From: Odontesthes bonariensis | Lineage: Eukaryota; Chordata; Actinopteri; Atheriniformes; Atherinopsidae | DNA: 64,000 bases | Direction: 5' to 3' | Assembly: GCF_027942865.1 (NCBI RefSeq) | Contig: NC_134510.1 | Span: 15,466,743 to 15,530,742, forward strand | Translations under genes and position numbers: made by a program | Notes under the pieces: generated by a model | What the model was told of the DNA's origin: nothing | The model's input: only the letters and a program-made list of their open reading frames with translations | The model's database searches: none | In this document: positions 25,401 to 39,856 of the stretch, in pieces | Layout: each line of letters opens with the position of its first letter | How positions within the stretch are numbered: position 1 is the stretch's first letter

Positions 25401-28400
25401 AGTATGTGCCAAAGTTTAAAAAGACTGTACAGGCTGTTCCAAGTGTTTGTGACGGTATGGGGCGCATCAGTGCCTGTGGTGTGGATGACTTGCATATGTT
25501 GGAAGATGCTATTGATACAGAGGCATACATACATTGGAGTTTTGGGGAGACGTATGCTGTTATCAATATGACATCTTTTCTAACGGGAGGTTAAGTGGTT
25601 ATTTCAGAAGGTAAAAGTCAGACCACATTCTGCATGACTTTAAAACTGTGTGGTTTCATTGACACCGAGCAGCTGATATCTAGTAATTCGTGGGAATGAA
25701 CACGCGTTGCACTTGTGAAATGGCAACCGTTAGTTTCCTCAGTTTTCAAATGATTAAAAAGGTGATGTAACACATTTCTGTAGACCAATTTGTTTTTGTG
25801 TGTTTTTAATATCCAATTCCAGATATGCTTATATTTTATAAATAGAGTGAAGTTGGTCAGTGATGACGCTGAAATTAATTTCTTTGGACTTCTGTCTTTT
25901 TTTTTCTTCTTTTTTTTTTTCATTTGTTTTTTTTTGTTACACTTAAGAAAATTTCCCAACTCTGGAAATATAATCTGTAGTTCCGCACGCAAACAAAGCC
26001 AAAAAACGAGCATATACCAGAGTTGGGCCTTTTGGTCACAAGGTAAGTATTGAGTGACTGTTGGGGAAAAACCTGAACCTGTTTAACCTGTTTAGAAGTG
26101 GCATGTGCAGGCAAAACATTTCGTTTACTTAGAAAACAAAGAAGAAGACACTACCGATGCCAAAGTACTGCCTTATGCACTCATATTATCATATCAAGCC
26201 ACTTCTTGCCAGATCTCGCCTTTCACGTGTTATTGTTTGAATGTTGTTGATTCTTAGTGTTTGTCCCGTCCTTTTAGCCACAGACAAAAACAGTCTGAAG
26301 AGATTCCAAGAGTTAAAGAGTAAATGATGCTGTCAGAACCACCCCAGGCATCTCTTTGGTTTCCGCTTCTGTCTTTTGTGGCTACATCTGAATGACCAGC
26401 TCTGAAGTCTGTTTAAACTCTTTTGAGATGTACTATGATTTTAGGATGCCATTTTTTCATATGGTTATTTCAGTAAATGTGTGTGTGTGTGTAAAAACAA
26501 AAGGAAAAAATAAAACAAAATGGCGGTTAAAAAAACCAAACGTGTAAGCTACCTTACTTTAGAGAAGATGTAACTGTGTAAGTAGATTAATTAATTGCAA
26601 TTAATCAAGTTCTCTCTCTTGGTGTCTAGTTTATGGGATGGTACCATTCCTGAATGCTATTCTGGGCACCATGCTGCCCATGTTGGGCATGGCCAAACAG
26701 GACAACATGAAGTGGGTATTTTCTTCTGGTAAGAACCTTCCAACATGCTTCCATGAAAACTAAAACATTACCTGTGGATATTTGTCTTTTTTTTTTTCTT
26801 TTTCTTTTCCATAACAAGAATTTACTTGAATGAATTTCAGTAATATTGCAATATATCATTTGTAAGGGTAGTCGACAAAGAAAACAAAAGTGCAACTTCA
26901 GTATTTGCAAATTCTCCTTCCTCTTTTGTTTGAATGATAATTTCCCGTTTTTCCTCATTTTCCCTGTTTTGCTTCTCTCCTGTCAGCCCTGTGTCATTTC
27001 AGCGACAGCATTTTGGAGTACTTGGCCAACCTGGACAAAGCTCCAGATCCCACAGTCAGAAAAGACACCTTTTCCAGTGAAATCTACGCTGCTTTTGACG
27101 TCCTCTTCAATACCTGGTTACAAAGCAGGGAGCTCAAGGTAAAGTCACAGCAGGCTGATAATTGGATGAGCAAGATGGTTTGAAACACCAACATCCAGAC
27201 GCGATATATAATTGGCCTGAAGTCACGTGTTCATCCAGTATTCAAACAAGTTGAATAAGTAGATGGCCTTTTTTTTTTTTAAGTTTGACATTTTGAGTTT
27301 CCCCACTGCAGATCGCTTTCGTTTCCAAAACTGAAATCATTAGTTTCTATGTTCAGAATGAGAAACTTATAGAGAATTCTAATTCCTCATGAACATTAGT
27401 ATCTTGTAAGCAGTGTTTGTTTTGAGTCTCTATTAAACTGTGTCCCCTGAGCCTAACAGTTACACCACTGTGATGTAATGCTGCATAATAGAGGACACCG
27501 TGGTGCTCATTACAGATCATTTTGGTTCACTCGAACAACATTCACATTAAGAAGTTTCTGCAGACTCTATACTTGTATGGTGGCAGAACTTTCACGAAGC
27601 ACATTTGCAAAACTTTTGAAATGCATGAAAACATGATAGTCTGACCGAAATGAACCCTCTCAAAACTGGCGATGCGTCGTGTTGGGGTTTGAATCTTTCC
27701 TGGAGTTACCATTTTAAGCTGTTTCAATGCCCGGCGCTCCCCTTTAGACTTGTTCTGTCTGTACACACCTAGATATTAAAGCCACTTATTCTGTAGCACG
27801 TCATCAAGTCTCTTTCATGTCTTGCACCTCATATCTTGCATGTTGTTGTTTCTTTCAGCTGAGGATGACAGTGGCTGAGGCAGTGGGTTCTATGTGTCAT
27901 CTGATGGCCAGCGAAAAACTGGAGGAGCAGATTCCAAGAATCATCCCAGCCATCTTGGCCCTGTACAAGAAAAACAACGAGCACTATGTAATTAGCAAGG
28001 TGGGTACACTATAGCTCATCAGTGCAGTGGTCTGTTTGGTCTGGGTTTGCTATGTGGATAATTTGTGTAAAGATGGAGAAGACCATCACTCTCCTTTCAT
28101 CTCTAAGCTACTATGTGTTGTGCTTCTGTTATTTCTATCAGTTCTCACATAACTGAACAATGCTTTTGGTTTAAAAACATTTGGCTGATACGTGAGGTTG
28201 AGCAGTATATGTCTTTGATCTGATCAGAGCTTATGCCAAGTCCTTGATGCATCTGTCAACATGGGCAGCAGGGTGCTGGAGACACAACTGGACGGTCTTC
28301 TCGTCGCACTGCATCAGCAGGTACGCTTTAAGAACATCATGACTTGGATACTGCCGCTTTACTGAAGTTAACCAAATGTCTAATACATGATACAGACACT

Positions 28401-31400
28401 CATAATAAGATATAAAGGTGTAGAATACTGTAAAAGTCTAACTGAATTCTGTGTTTCACGGTGAAGTGATGGTCAAGGATCTGGGTCATATGTTGGTGTA
28501 GAGGTATTACAGGGTGTTGTAGAAGGATGTTTTACTTTTATTTTGGGTGAGTTTGAAACCATTCGTCTGTGACTGGGTTAGTGGACTAGACTGTTCCGTT
28601 TGTTATGTCAAATGACAAAGTCACTGTAGTCAAATGTTTTTATGAACTTGTGACTAAGCTGACACTTTGCACAACGCTTGAGTGTTGCAACCAAGGCAGG
28701 AATTTCACGAGGGCCACGAGGGCCATGGCCCTCCCACTTTGGCCTTGTGCCCTTGAAAATTATATCTGCCATAAGGCCACAGTGGCCTTGATGCCCTCTC
28801 TGACTAAGTTTTGCGGTTTAGCAGTCTGCCTCTTTTCTGACACGGCTTCAATGATCAATGAGCATCTGGTGGAGAAAAAAAAATAAAAATCAGCGGTGCA
28901 TTTTGAATATATTGAATCTGGCATGGTGACAGTTTGCGCACACGCCGGCCACACTTTGTGAGAAAAGGGAAAAATGGAACTGATTTAGATGGATCCGAAG
29001 ACAGTTCAGAGAGCTCGGACGATGTTTAAGCATTTCACAGTATCCATAATTCCATAATTAGTCTCTGCACATAGTTTTGTGTTTAATTTTGTGCATTATC
29101 TGCACTAAAACATGGTTAGAAAGTTGTAAATATTTCCATTTTTGTAGATTCAGGGTTCACATTAATATAGGTCAGTTTCAAAGTTATTTTTTTTATGTAC
29201 AAAAAATGTGACCCTGAATAGTCTGTGAGGGTTGAGGAGTAATGAAATGTTAGAATAAGTTTTGTATGTACATAAGTGTAATTATTGTAATTATTTTAAT
29301 TGGATGTACATTCCCAATTTCACTGTAAAATTAATTTAAAGCTTTAGTTAATAAATTGATCAAATGAATTCAGTGGGTCTCATCTGTCTGTGGCTAGTGG
29401 ATATAAATGATATCGCCCCATTTTCAAAACGCAATCAAAATACCCATTCACATGTCTTGTGGCATGCCTAAACTGTCCACAAAAAAATACATTACACCCA
29501 CTGGCCAGAACTAGCTTAGTTAGCTTAGCATAGCAACTGCCATTCACTTACATTGTAAGTGACGTCCTTTCAACGTAGGCCCACTACCACAGTCTCACAG
29601 TGAGCCAAACATGTCTGTGCTATAAGAATCCTGTGTAGTTTTAATAAAAATATTGTTTAATTGCAATTTGGTGTAGATTAAATGCTTAATAAGTATATAT
29701 GAAAGTATTGTAAATGCATATACAATCGTAGTCACTCCATATCATATGTTAAATCATTGTTTTAATTTATGGCCTTGGTGCCCTGGCTTTTGGCCTTTTG
29801 TGCCCTTAAAAAATTGACAACTCAAAAGGCCAAGTGGCCTTGCCCCTAAAATGACAAAATTCCAGGCCTGGTTGCAACACTTTACCACAACATCTTGTGT
29901 GTGTGTGTGTGTGTGATCTCAGGTTGCCTGCAGGGGAAGAGTATCTCACCAAAATGTTGCGACACCTGAACCCGTTACAGCTCTAACTTTTATTCCTCCT
30001 GCTGCAATAAACAGCCATGCTTAATATTTTAAGCACTGCCTGAAAACATGTTATTACACTTTGAAAATGTCCATAAAAGATGTTTTGTCCTAAGACACAA
30101 TTTATGCTACGATATTTCTGTTTGTTAATATATAAAACTAAGTCGGGAAGTTACAGTGAGACTATATGTGACTGAACATAATCTACTGTTTGAATGGCAT
30201 TCTTTTTCCAACGATGTGCGCATTAAATCTTTAATACTCTTACAGAAAACTATGTAATGTTTCCCTTGTCTCTTGGCTCCCCCAGGTGTCTGCCCATGTA
30301 GATTACAGTGACTCCTTTACTGTCAAGAATCACAATGAGGTCCTGCGCTGCTTCAGTTTGCTTGGTACCAATTTATTTATTTATTCTACCCGTCTGCAGT
30401 CGTATAAAAAAGATATGTGAAAACCAAGCCAAGCGTACAAACACTTTGTCCAACAGCACCAGGCTGCTCTATCTGTTGCAGTTCTATGGAGTCACAAGTC
30501 CTGTAATGAGGTCATGTATTAGTATTTTGGACTCATCTCCTACTCAAGATAATTACGTTAACTGTGACACTCCCCCTCTCCCCTTGTCCTACTTGTTTTT
30601 CACATTTTGGCTTTTCATTAATTTCAGACTATTTTTATGGCAACTTGTGAATGTTTAATTTTGAATCCTTTTTTTTAAATACTTCCACTCTTCTCCCTCT
30701 AGCTAACTCGTTCCCAGACAGGCTGGTAATGTTTGTTCTTCAGAGGTTGGAGAACAGTAATGAACGGAGCAGGTTGGGCTCCCTGGCTGTACTTCGTCAC
30801 CTCATCAACTCCTCCAGTGAGCAAATACAATAACTGACCCAGTATATACCTTTTCTGATCGACCACATAAACCTTTATTTGTGACTGTACTCACATATTG
30901 GATGATATTGTTTTATATGATCTAGTTCCTACATTTTTTCACCTTTTTATCTGTGTTTGTGTGTTACAGCTTCTACAATGGAGAGCAAAAAGCTGTTGAT
31001 CCTGGCTAGCATCAGACAGCCAATGGCTGACCACAGTAACAAGGTAACACAAGTGTGAACACACTTTTATTTAAGTCTTTCTTTTAGTGTTTTTTGTTTT
31101 AGATTTTTTTTCTCAATATGCGAGTTGTATAGATAATTGTGTACTTTTTTACTTATCAAAATATCTGACTCAGTATATTTCTGTTTGCTAGGTGAAGAAG
31201 CGTGTGATCCAAGTAATCAGTGCAATGGCTCATCATGGCTACCTGGAATTAGAAGGAGGGGAGTTACTGGTTAGATTCATAGTACAGAACTGTGCTTTAC
31301 CTAACACATACCAGGTAAAATGTCTTTTGTTTATTTCTTATTTTTTTCTCTTTTTCATTTTCCAATTTGTGTGGAATTGCTTGATAGATAAAGTTTTGTT

Positions 31401-34400
31401 AATATGTATATGTGGGACACAGAAAGGTAACGGTAAACGGAAGAGTCATTTTCTAATCAACCAAAGCAAAAATGGAAAACAAATATGCAAGCAGACACAT
31501 GCTACAGCATGGTAATGTAAAGCAAAAATAACTCAGGGCTGTAGCTGAGTATACAGGTGTTTTATCTCTGCTGAAGTCTCCAAACTTCCCTAATTAAAGA
31601 AGTTGCAGACATTTCTCTGCAAATCTCCCTGATCAAGATGGAGTTTCGTCAGATTTTAGTGTTCTGCATTACTGACAATGTGAACAGTAACATTTATATT
31701 CCAATCTCTGCTCCTAACTGTTTGTCTCTAGCGAGGCCAGAGGCCCATTGATCCAGAGGAGGTGACTAATGAGGCATTAAGGACAATGTGTGACAACACC
31801 CTTCATCTCCTGACCACCACAGTTGGGCGACTTGCTGACGTAAATGTTTGCTTGTCTACCAGGCTGTCTGCCTGTCTCATTTGTAAATGGATTTTAATTG
31901 CTGAGACACTTGACATATATTTTTTGTTTCTGTTTTGAAGGTATTATGGCCCAAGCTGCTGTACTATGTAACACCCTCACAGTACAGCAATGCAACTACT
32001 CCTCTCTGTAAAAGTCTTATAGTGCTGGGGAACAAGAAGAAAAATAACCAGGAGCCCAGCTTCCACATAGACTTTACTCAGGAAGGTTGGTGCACTCGTT
32101 TGCTGGACCAGTTCATTATTTAGAAGTGTGAAAGTAATCTAATCTGCAGGTCTACGTTGGAGTGGATTTCACAGCTCACAGAAAAAATAATTTGTAATGC
32201 TATTTTTCCATCATTGAAATGTATGTATTAACATTCCTCTTGTTCTGAATGATTAATTTCATGTTAAGTTTCTCATCTCTCTCCATCAGTCAATCTGCCA
32301 TCTCCTCAAACACTAATGATCAGACTGCTGGTAAGTGAATTCACATATTACTTAAAGATAAACTTTGGTGGCTTCATGTAAAACCAAACCCAAATATCAG
32401 CCACTCTGCTAGTAGCAGCAGATGAACAGCTTTTCCTTTTGCATCTACTGTGCAGAATAAAAGCTCCATAAACCACCTGTGTAATCACTGTCTGGTGGAA
32501 TGGATTAAAATCAAATTTAAAAAAACTGTTTGCAATGTTTATTTATCTTGTTAAATAATCTTCAACTGCACATGCAATATTTATGTAGTTAATCGGCTTT
32601 CAAGCCGGATTTTCTTCTCTTTTCCCTCTGTTTCAGTCACAGTTTTGATACGTTTAACTGATTTAATGGTCAGCACAGAGCAAAGAAAACAGCAACCCAT
32701 TATACAGCTAAAGTCGTATTGTTTTACTGCTGTTGTTTTTTCCTTTAATGGATACTGTATAAATGATGTCTATCATTCATGTATGGTATCTGACTAAATG
32801 TATATATGTCTTGGTTTGTGTTGATTTGTTCAAGGTCAATGCAGCATTCCCTTTCAGCAACAGATGTCACGGAGCTCCCTCCCTCTCGCTTCTCCAAATC
32901 CTCAGCAACAACATCCACCCCAATACAGAGGTACTCTGGGAGAAAGAGATGCCTCCTCTGCTCTCTGTTCTAGAGGGTAAGGAAATTATCTTTTCAAATA
33001 TTTATTCTTGCGAGGTGAAGGCTTAAGTAAAAGAGTAGCTTTTCTTTTGTAACCGAGTTTATACCCAAATCGGCATTTGTAGAACACCCTGTTGTTGTTG
33101 TTCTTACCAGAGTCGACGGCAGAGAGTCTGGATAAGAACCAGTGGGATGAAAAGCTGCTGAAGGTGTGCTATTCTGTGAATATATATATATATATAAATA
33201 AGTAATGTGTTCAAAATAGCATTTAATTTTATGTGTGCAGAGACGAAACGATTTGGCTGTTTATGTAGATTTAGACATGACAGAGGCATCTTTATCCAGA
33301 GATTATGCTTCAGTTGTTCCTTTGAAAATGCCTACATGAGTCTGGAATTTGTGGATTGTCAATCTGAATGCGATGGAAATCATTCACAGCTCTTGTCTAA
33401 AACCCTGACAATGGTTGACGATGACAAGTGGGTGTGTCAGTTGGCAGCTGAAGCAACAAGATACCTCTCCACATATAACAATGCATTAGAGGAGAAGGTA
33501 AGTCATTTGTTAACAGCTGGAATTATTTGATCCACCAATTTAAAAGTGCTTCTGTAAGATCTCGTAATGAGCCTGAATACCTGTAGGACTTTATGCAAGT
33601 CATGTTTAAACTAAACACTGCTCACAGTGGTTCTTGTGCTCTCATTTAACCATCCCACAATTATTAGGATTGTGAATTATTTCTATGCTCATTGTTCAAC
33701 TCCAAGCCATAAAACTTTATTTTAATATATTTAAGGGGATATGTACTCCGGAGGGCCTTGTCTAAAATTATTAATACCTCATAATTAGGTGTTTATAAGT
33801 TTTTAATAGCTTCATTACCTTGGACCCAAATGAGATTTAATTGGCTTTGAAATGTCAAAAATACAGAAGTCTTTCTTTCAAACGTGACAGGTGTATTTTT
33901 TTTCAGTCAGATGTAAAAAGCTAAAACTCACTGGCCCTTTCTAAATGTCAGATTTATGAATGAAGACCATACACCTTTTGAGCAACATTTTGGAGGCTGT
34001 AGTTGCTGTCGTCGGATTAAGTTCATCGTGAATGGATCGAAAAAAAATCTGGCTGTATTACTGCTTTTAATAAAAGGTCCCTACTGAAAAATGTAGCTAC
34101 AATTTGAAAAATACTATCACTTTTTGTGTATGACAGTCCCTCTCTGTTCCCCTGATTTCAGTACAGACAGGGAGACTCGGTATCAGTGCATTACCTAAAT
34201 ATCAGACAGGTGCTGCAGCTAATTTAATGAACAAAGAGCCCAAAGACAAGGACATGGATTTGAGTAAAAGAGAGAAGAATTGAGATATTCTATTTCTTCT
34301 AATCTAATAAACATGTATGAAAATACAAGTAATTGTAATAACTTCCTGGCAAAGTATCAGCTTTCCTCACCCCCAGTAAGGCAGTACGTATGACTAAGAT

Positions 34401-37400
34401 TTTTAAATGTTAGCTATTAGGGACAGCCAAGGTTATTTGTCCTCAAAACACAACAGCTAACAAATGATTTTGGAAAAAGCTTCATTGTTGAGTTGCAGAA
34501 GACTTTTTCACTCTAATGGTTGCTGAGTAATTGTGCAAATTTGTGTTGTCCTCTTTTGAAAGAAAAAAAAAAATGTTCCTTTTATCAAATTGTCAGGCTT
34601 GAGGTTCAATCGCATCTTGATTCACTTAGGATCATTTTTGTTGTTGAACAAATAACACTAAGTCATGTGATTTGCTCCCCCCCCAATATATAGAGCTTCC
34701 TGTATCGATGCATAGGAATGACTCTCCAGCAGTGTTTCAATAAGGAGATTGTGAAAAAACAGCTGCAGGAAATCCTTCTCACAGCACGGCACAATGATGC
34801 AGTTGAAAGAGAGGTACCTGACCCACATAGCTTACATTACAAAAAAAATCACTGTGTCATTGATTTGAAATTGTTCTTATACTCCGATCCCACTTTTGAT
34901 TTCTGTTATCTTTGTGTATCAGGGAGTTGCAATGGGCATCGGTCTGTGTGCTAACAGTCACTTAGAAGGAACTCTCACCAAGCTGGATGAGTTTGGCAAA
35001 TCAGAAGCCTTCAAAAAGTCCCCGAGCATCTTCAACCTGCTCAAGGTACCAAAACTGTTATTAAACATCTCAAAGGAAAGCTTTGTCTGTGCTTAATTGT
35101 TTATTGCTCTTTTCCAGGAGCGTAACGATGTTGAGGTGGAGAAGGTAAAGAGCACATTAATCTTGTGCTATGGTCACGTGGCTCTGAACGCACCTCCAGA
35201 AAAGATACTGAACCGCATTGATCAGGACATCCTGCGCTGCATCAGCAAACACTTCAATACCAAGGTAACGTAAAGGTTAAGAGAACAAGGCAGGGATTTT
35301 ATGGTAGACGCTTGATGTAGAACAGCAGCTTAGACTGAGAATTTCCACACTATCTCACAGTAATGCAAAACATGGGCAGCAGGCTAAACCCCCCCACCAT
35401 TTGAACTGCTGACTGTCACTACTGTATACCTGAATGTTACCCTTTCTTTACATTTATTTGCTGCTGTAGCTGATACACAATATCCAGTCAGTTTCCTAGT
35501 ATGGTTTGGATAGACTTTCCTTTGTAACTTTTTAGAGTTCAACTTGTGAGCGACTATTTGTAGAAACTACTCCAAGCACATGACATTTTTAGGTAATGTA
35601 GTTACAGCTCGTTTTCCCAACTACAGAGTGAAGCTGTTTCAAATTCTTTTATCCCATTCAGCATATCAATTTAAAATTGGGCTTAATTTGAGCTGTCACT
35701 TATCATACTTTTCTCATGTGACTGATTTAGTTCAGTACCAACCTAACAGCACATGATGCATAACGGGTATCTCAGTTCAACTGATAATCCAACTGTGAGC
35801 TTCCATTAGCAATTTCTTAGTTTGGCTTGAAACAATAATGTAGACTTTTTTTTTTTCCTTTTTTATTTAAAAGTAAAGATTCATAAAGGAAATGATGATT
35901 CATTTAAAAGACCCCATTGTTGAGTCAGAAGCACATTAGCTCTAACAACATAATCTTACAGCAGTCAGGATTGCACATAATTTCTGTATGAGCTCACGAC
36001 CCTATCACTTCTTTTTCATACAGGTTCTCGGGATTAAAGTAGAGACAAAGGTATCGTTACTGGAATGAAGGGCTTTGAGATTCTCTTTGATTTGTTTTAT
36101 TTTTTATCCTTTCCCGTTTTCTTGGTCATTTTCATCTTACTCTCCTGTTTTAATTCGATCCTCTCTGGTGGGGTCACCAAAGACTCACCTGAAAGTCTTC
36201 AAGACAAGAAAACAGAGCCTAAGCACAATGAAGCTACTATGTATTCAAGCTTCTGCTTCTCTGCATCTATATAAAGATTCAGAGCGGCTGATCTTCTAAC
36301 CCTGATGGGGAGATAATTGAAGTTTCTACCATTTTGTTGCTCAGAAATGGAATAGTTGGGACCAGTATTGCAAGTTGACCACAGCTGTGCTCAGTAAAAA
36401 TAATTTTTCAAGTTGGTACATCACCCACAATATATGATAAATACTTACCCCACAAAGGCTTGAAAGGCGGCAGCTTATAAGATGGAAATTTCCACACTGA
36501 CTGTGTTAAAAATGAAAAAAAAAAATCCACTTTCAGATCTGTCTCCTGCTCTGTATTTCCTTCACAATACATTCTACTCACTGGTTCTGTCTTTAGTTGC
36601 TTAGAGGTGGATTGTTTTTAAATTTCTTACCAATGACTCACTCTCGGTATGGAAGGGCTTTTGTAATTTCTTGCTAATCTCTAACATTTTGTGTCTCCAG
36701 GCTTTAGGCTCATCTGAAGCTTTTGAGCCTGTGGATGGTTTTTTGCTGTAGTAACAATCTCTAATCCCACAACTTTGATTTCAATCTTCTTTCCATCCGT
36801 AGGCATGGAGGATCAATCTACAATATCATTTTTGGGATTGATTTTAATTGATTGATAAACTGGGTGACTTGGGATTGATTATTTGCTTTGCTTTGGCGTA
36901 GCAGTGCGTAGACTCGCAGGGGCTGCAGTGTGCCTTGTTCTTTGCATTGGCGACTCTTTGGAAAGTGCCTCTTGCCTGAATTGCGTGTGTGTGTCTTTTC
37001 GTCTCAGCCTTTGTCTGTCTTCTGCCTCTTATTTTGTGCACCACCACTTTTCTGTTGTCCTTATCCAGGACCTCACTATGAAGCTAAGTTTGATCCAGAG
37101 TGTTGGGCTCATCGCCAAAGCCATCAGCGAGTGTGTGAAGAAACAAGGCTACATCTTCTCCCGCAAGCAGGAGCTCATTACTGTGATGCTGGTCAGTCGT
37201 TTGATCAAACATTTAGCAGCCAACCGTGTAATTTCACAGCACTTTATGAAGGCGTAGTCGCAGACAATGATTTTTACTGATCTCCCTTCCTGCATTTGTG
37301 TCTCTGCTGATCAGGATTTTATCAAATCAGAACCAGCTGATTCATTGAGGACCCCAGTACGACATCTGGTGATGACCACCTGTGCCAACCTTATGTATCC

Positions 37401-39810
37401 TTCACTTTGATAAAACAAAGGCAAATGGCATTCGTTGTGCCATGTTACAGAAAAGAATACAGAACATTTTCTTGTAATATGTACAAAAGGCTCGGCATGA
37501 AGCTCCTTGTTCAAGAGGCCTAATTCACACTGTCCTTTGAAAAAAAACACAGCAGCCACATTATAGGATCTTAAAGTCACACAGCAGAGGACAGATATAA
37601 CTGATGTAAGCCAGGATCTGGCAGAATTGGATTAGCCATCACTGTTGTACTGGATCGGTTTCTAGTGTTTTTTTTTTTTTTTGTTTTTTTTGTTTTTTCT
37701 TTGACCATAAGTTCCTCAGGCCCCTGGACCCCTCATTAAGTGAGAATGAGAGCTTTGACCTGCTAAAGGTGTGTGTGAACAGTGTGTTTTCTCTGCCATC
37801 CGAGATGCACACTCCAGAGAAATCTAAAGAAGAGGAAATACTTGACCCAAAGCAGAGAAAGGTGATGTAGAGCAGGCCGAGCTGTGCGCACAGAATCGGT
37901 GCTGCTTCACTAATGCGTAGTGAATGGCATCTTCAAGTCATCACCTTTAATACTTTTTAACTAATCTTATCTGGCTAATCTTTGCAGGTATTGTACAAAG
38001 ACACTTTGGCAGCGCTGCAGGAGCTACTAAAGAGTGTGCTGGCCAGGGACGCCACACCTGATGGCTTACAGAGTGTCTTTAAGGTGAGGCCTGATCTTTC
38101 AGCTTGATACCATTCATTTATATATAGGAATATTTTTCCCCAGTTGTCAACTTGACTATTTGAGTAATTATTTTTATAAATGGCATCTATTATTGTCAGC
38201 CTGTTTAGATGACATCTCTGTGCTGAGAAAAACAAAACAACCTACTGTCTACTTTTGAGGGAACCTCAAAAGCGTTATCTTTCTAGAAAATGGTAAACTT
38301 TAAAGATGGATGGACTACATTTATATTCAGTCATGATTGGAAGAAAGGTCAGGGAGGCTCCACCAGTTCCACAACCGTGTTCCCTTTTCTCTTTGCCCCC
38401 CCCCTCTTGTGTTTTAAGTAATTGTTCATACGTCTGTTGAAAAGTAATGATGGAATTTTGTGAGCTGAATTTTCTGCTATGGTGTGTATTATTTGCAGCA
38501 CCTTGAATCATGGCTGAGTTCTGGACAGGACCACGAGAGAGAGAGGGCTGTCGCAGCCACTGCTCATATACTGGCTTATTATCTGGATAACCTGAACGTC
38601 AAGGTGCACAGAGACGCTAACACAGATATTGTGAATATTATCAAACATAGCCGTTCGACCATGAATTATAATAAATCCTTCACTATCAACTGAAGAATCA
38701 TTTGTCTTCACCAGCACAATATACAGTTTTTGGTTAAAAAAAACAAACAAACTGTGATTTGACAATCTGAAGTAAAAAATGTGTTGATAACAACACTCAT
38801 ATTTTAGCTTTGCTTGGTGTAACTGACTGACCTTTGTGTTTTCTTTCTGTGGATCTTGTCCAGAACATGGTGTGTTTTCACAACCTTGGAGCTCTGCTGG
38901 GTCGACTGTCTCCTCGCTGCTCTGACCCTCACCCTGCTGTGCGCATTGCTGCCGTCGACTGCATCTACACACTACTTTGTATACAGCAACAATATGAAGG
39001 TAAACACACTCATGGGGCCTCAACCTCTCAGGATTTAAAGTTTTCTATCGAGGAAATGCTTTTTTGTTGACGAAAGCCTTGCTTTGTTGATGTGAAGCCG
39101 TGTCAATGATGAAACCTGGTCTTTAGTCTGTGATAATGGGCTTTAAAAATGGTAGCGGCAGGGGTTGGCAACTATATAATCTTAATCTATAAAAAATGTT
39201 GCACAGCATATATCGAGTCATATTGATTATCTCTGTTGAAAGCTTTACAGCCCACAGCTTAACCTTTGTTTACGCTGAGTTGATTTGATTTGTGTTTTAA
39301 ATTTGTCCTGTTTTCTAGGCTTCTCGTTGGGTTATAAGGACGAAGCTGTTGAAGATCTGCTGTCTTTAAAAGATCGACTAGAAAACCCTGATTCCACAGT
39401 TCTTTACAAGACCTGCTCAGACCTCACCAAGGTACATGTGGGCATAACAATTGTTCTAAATTGTAACATGATAAACACCGTTGTGTCTTTGCCAAGTAGA
39501 TGTTTAACGTTTCTTTTTGCTCACATCAACAAACCTTTACAACAATTCTTTATTTCTCTATCGGCTTGCCTTTAATCTGCTCATGATAAGAGGTGTAAAA
39601 ACAACTATTCCAGTACAATGGTGCTTAAATGAATCTTTCCTTCCTCGTTTCAGGTGATGAGTAAACGTCTGCCTCAGCCACAGCTGACGACGCTGGTGTT
39701 CATGTTGTTTGAAGGGCTGGCAGACAGTCAAACAAACTGCTGCCGAGCTTCTTCAGTCATCCTAAATACTCTGCTGAAAAACAGAGGAGGCGGACTGCAA
39801 GACCTGGTAA

Positions 39811-39856
<46 letters not shown>

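Noticed and set aside
36704-36757. Possible extra mroh1 exon after CTCCAG at 36698-36703
   Set aside because: The in-phase frame runs into TAG at 36755-36757 and the flanking exons already join in phase without it.
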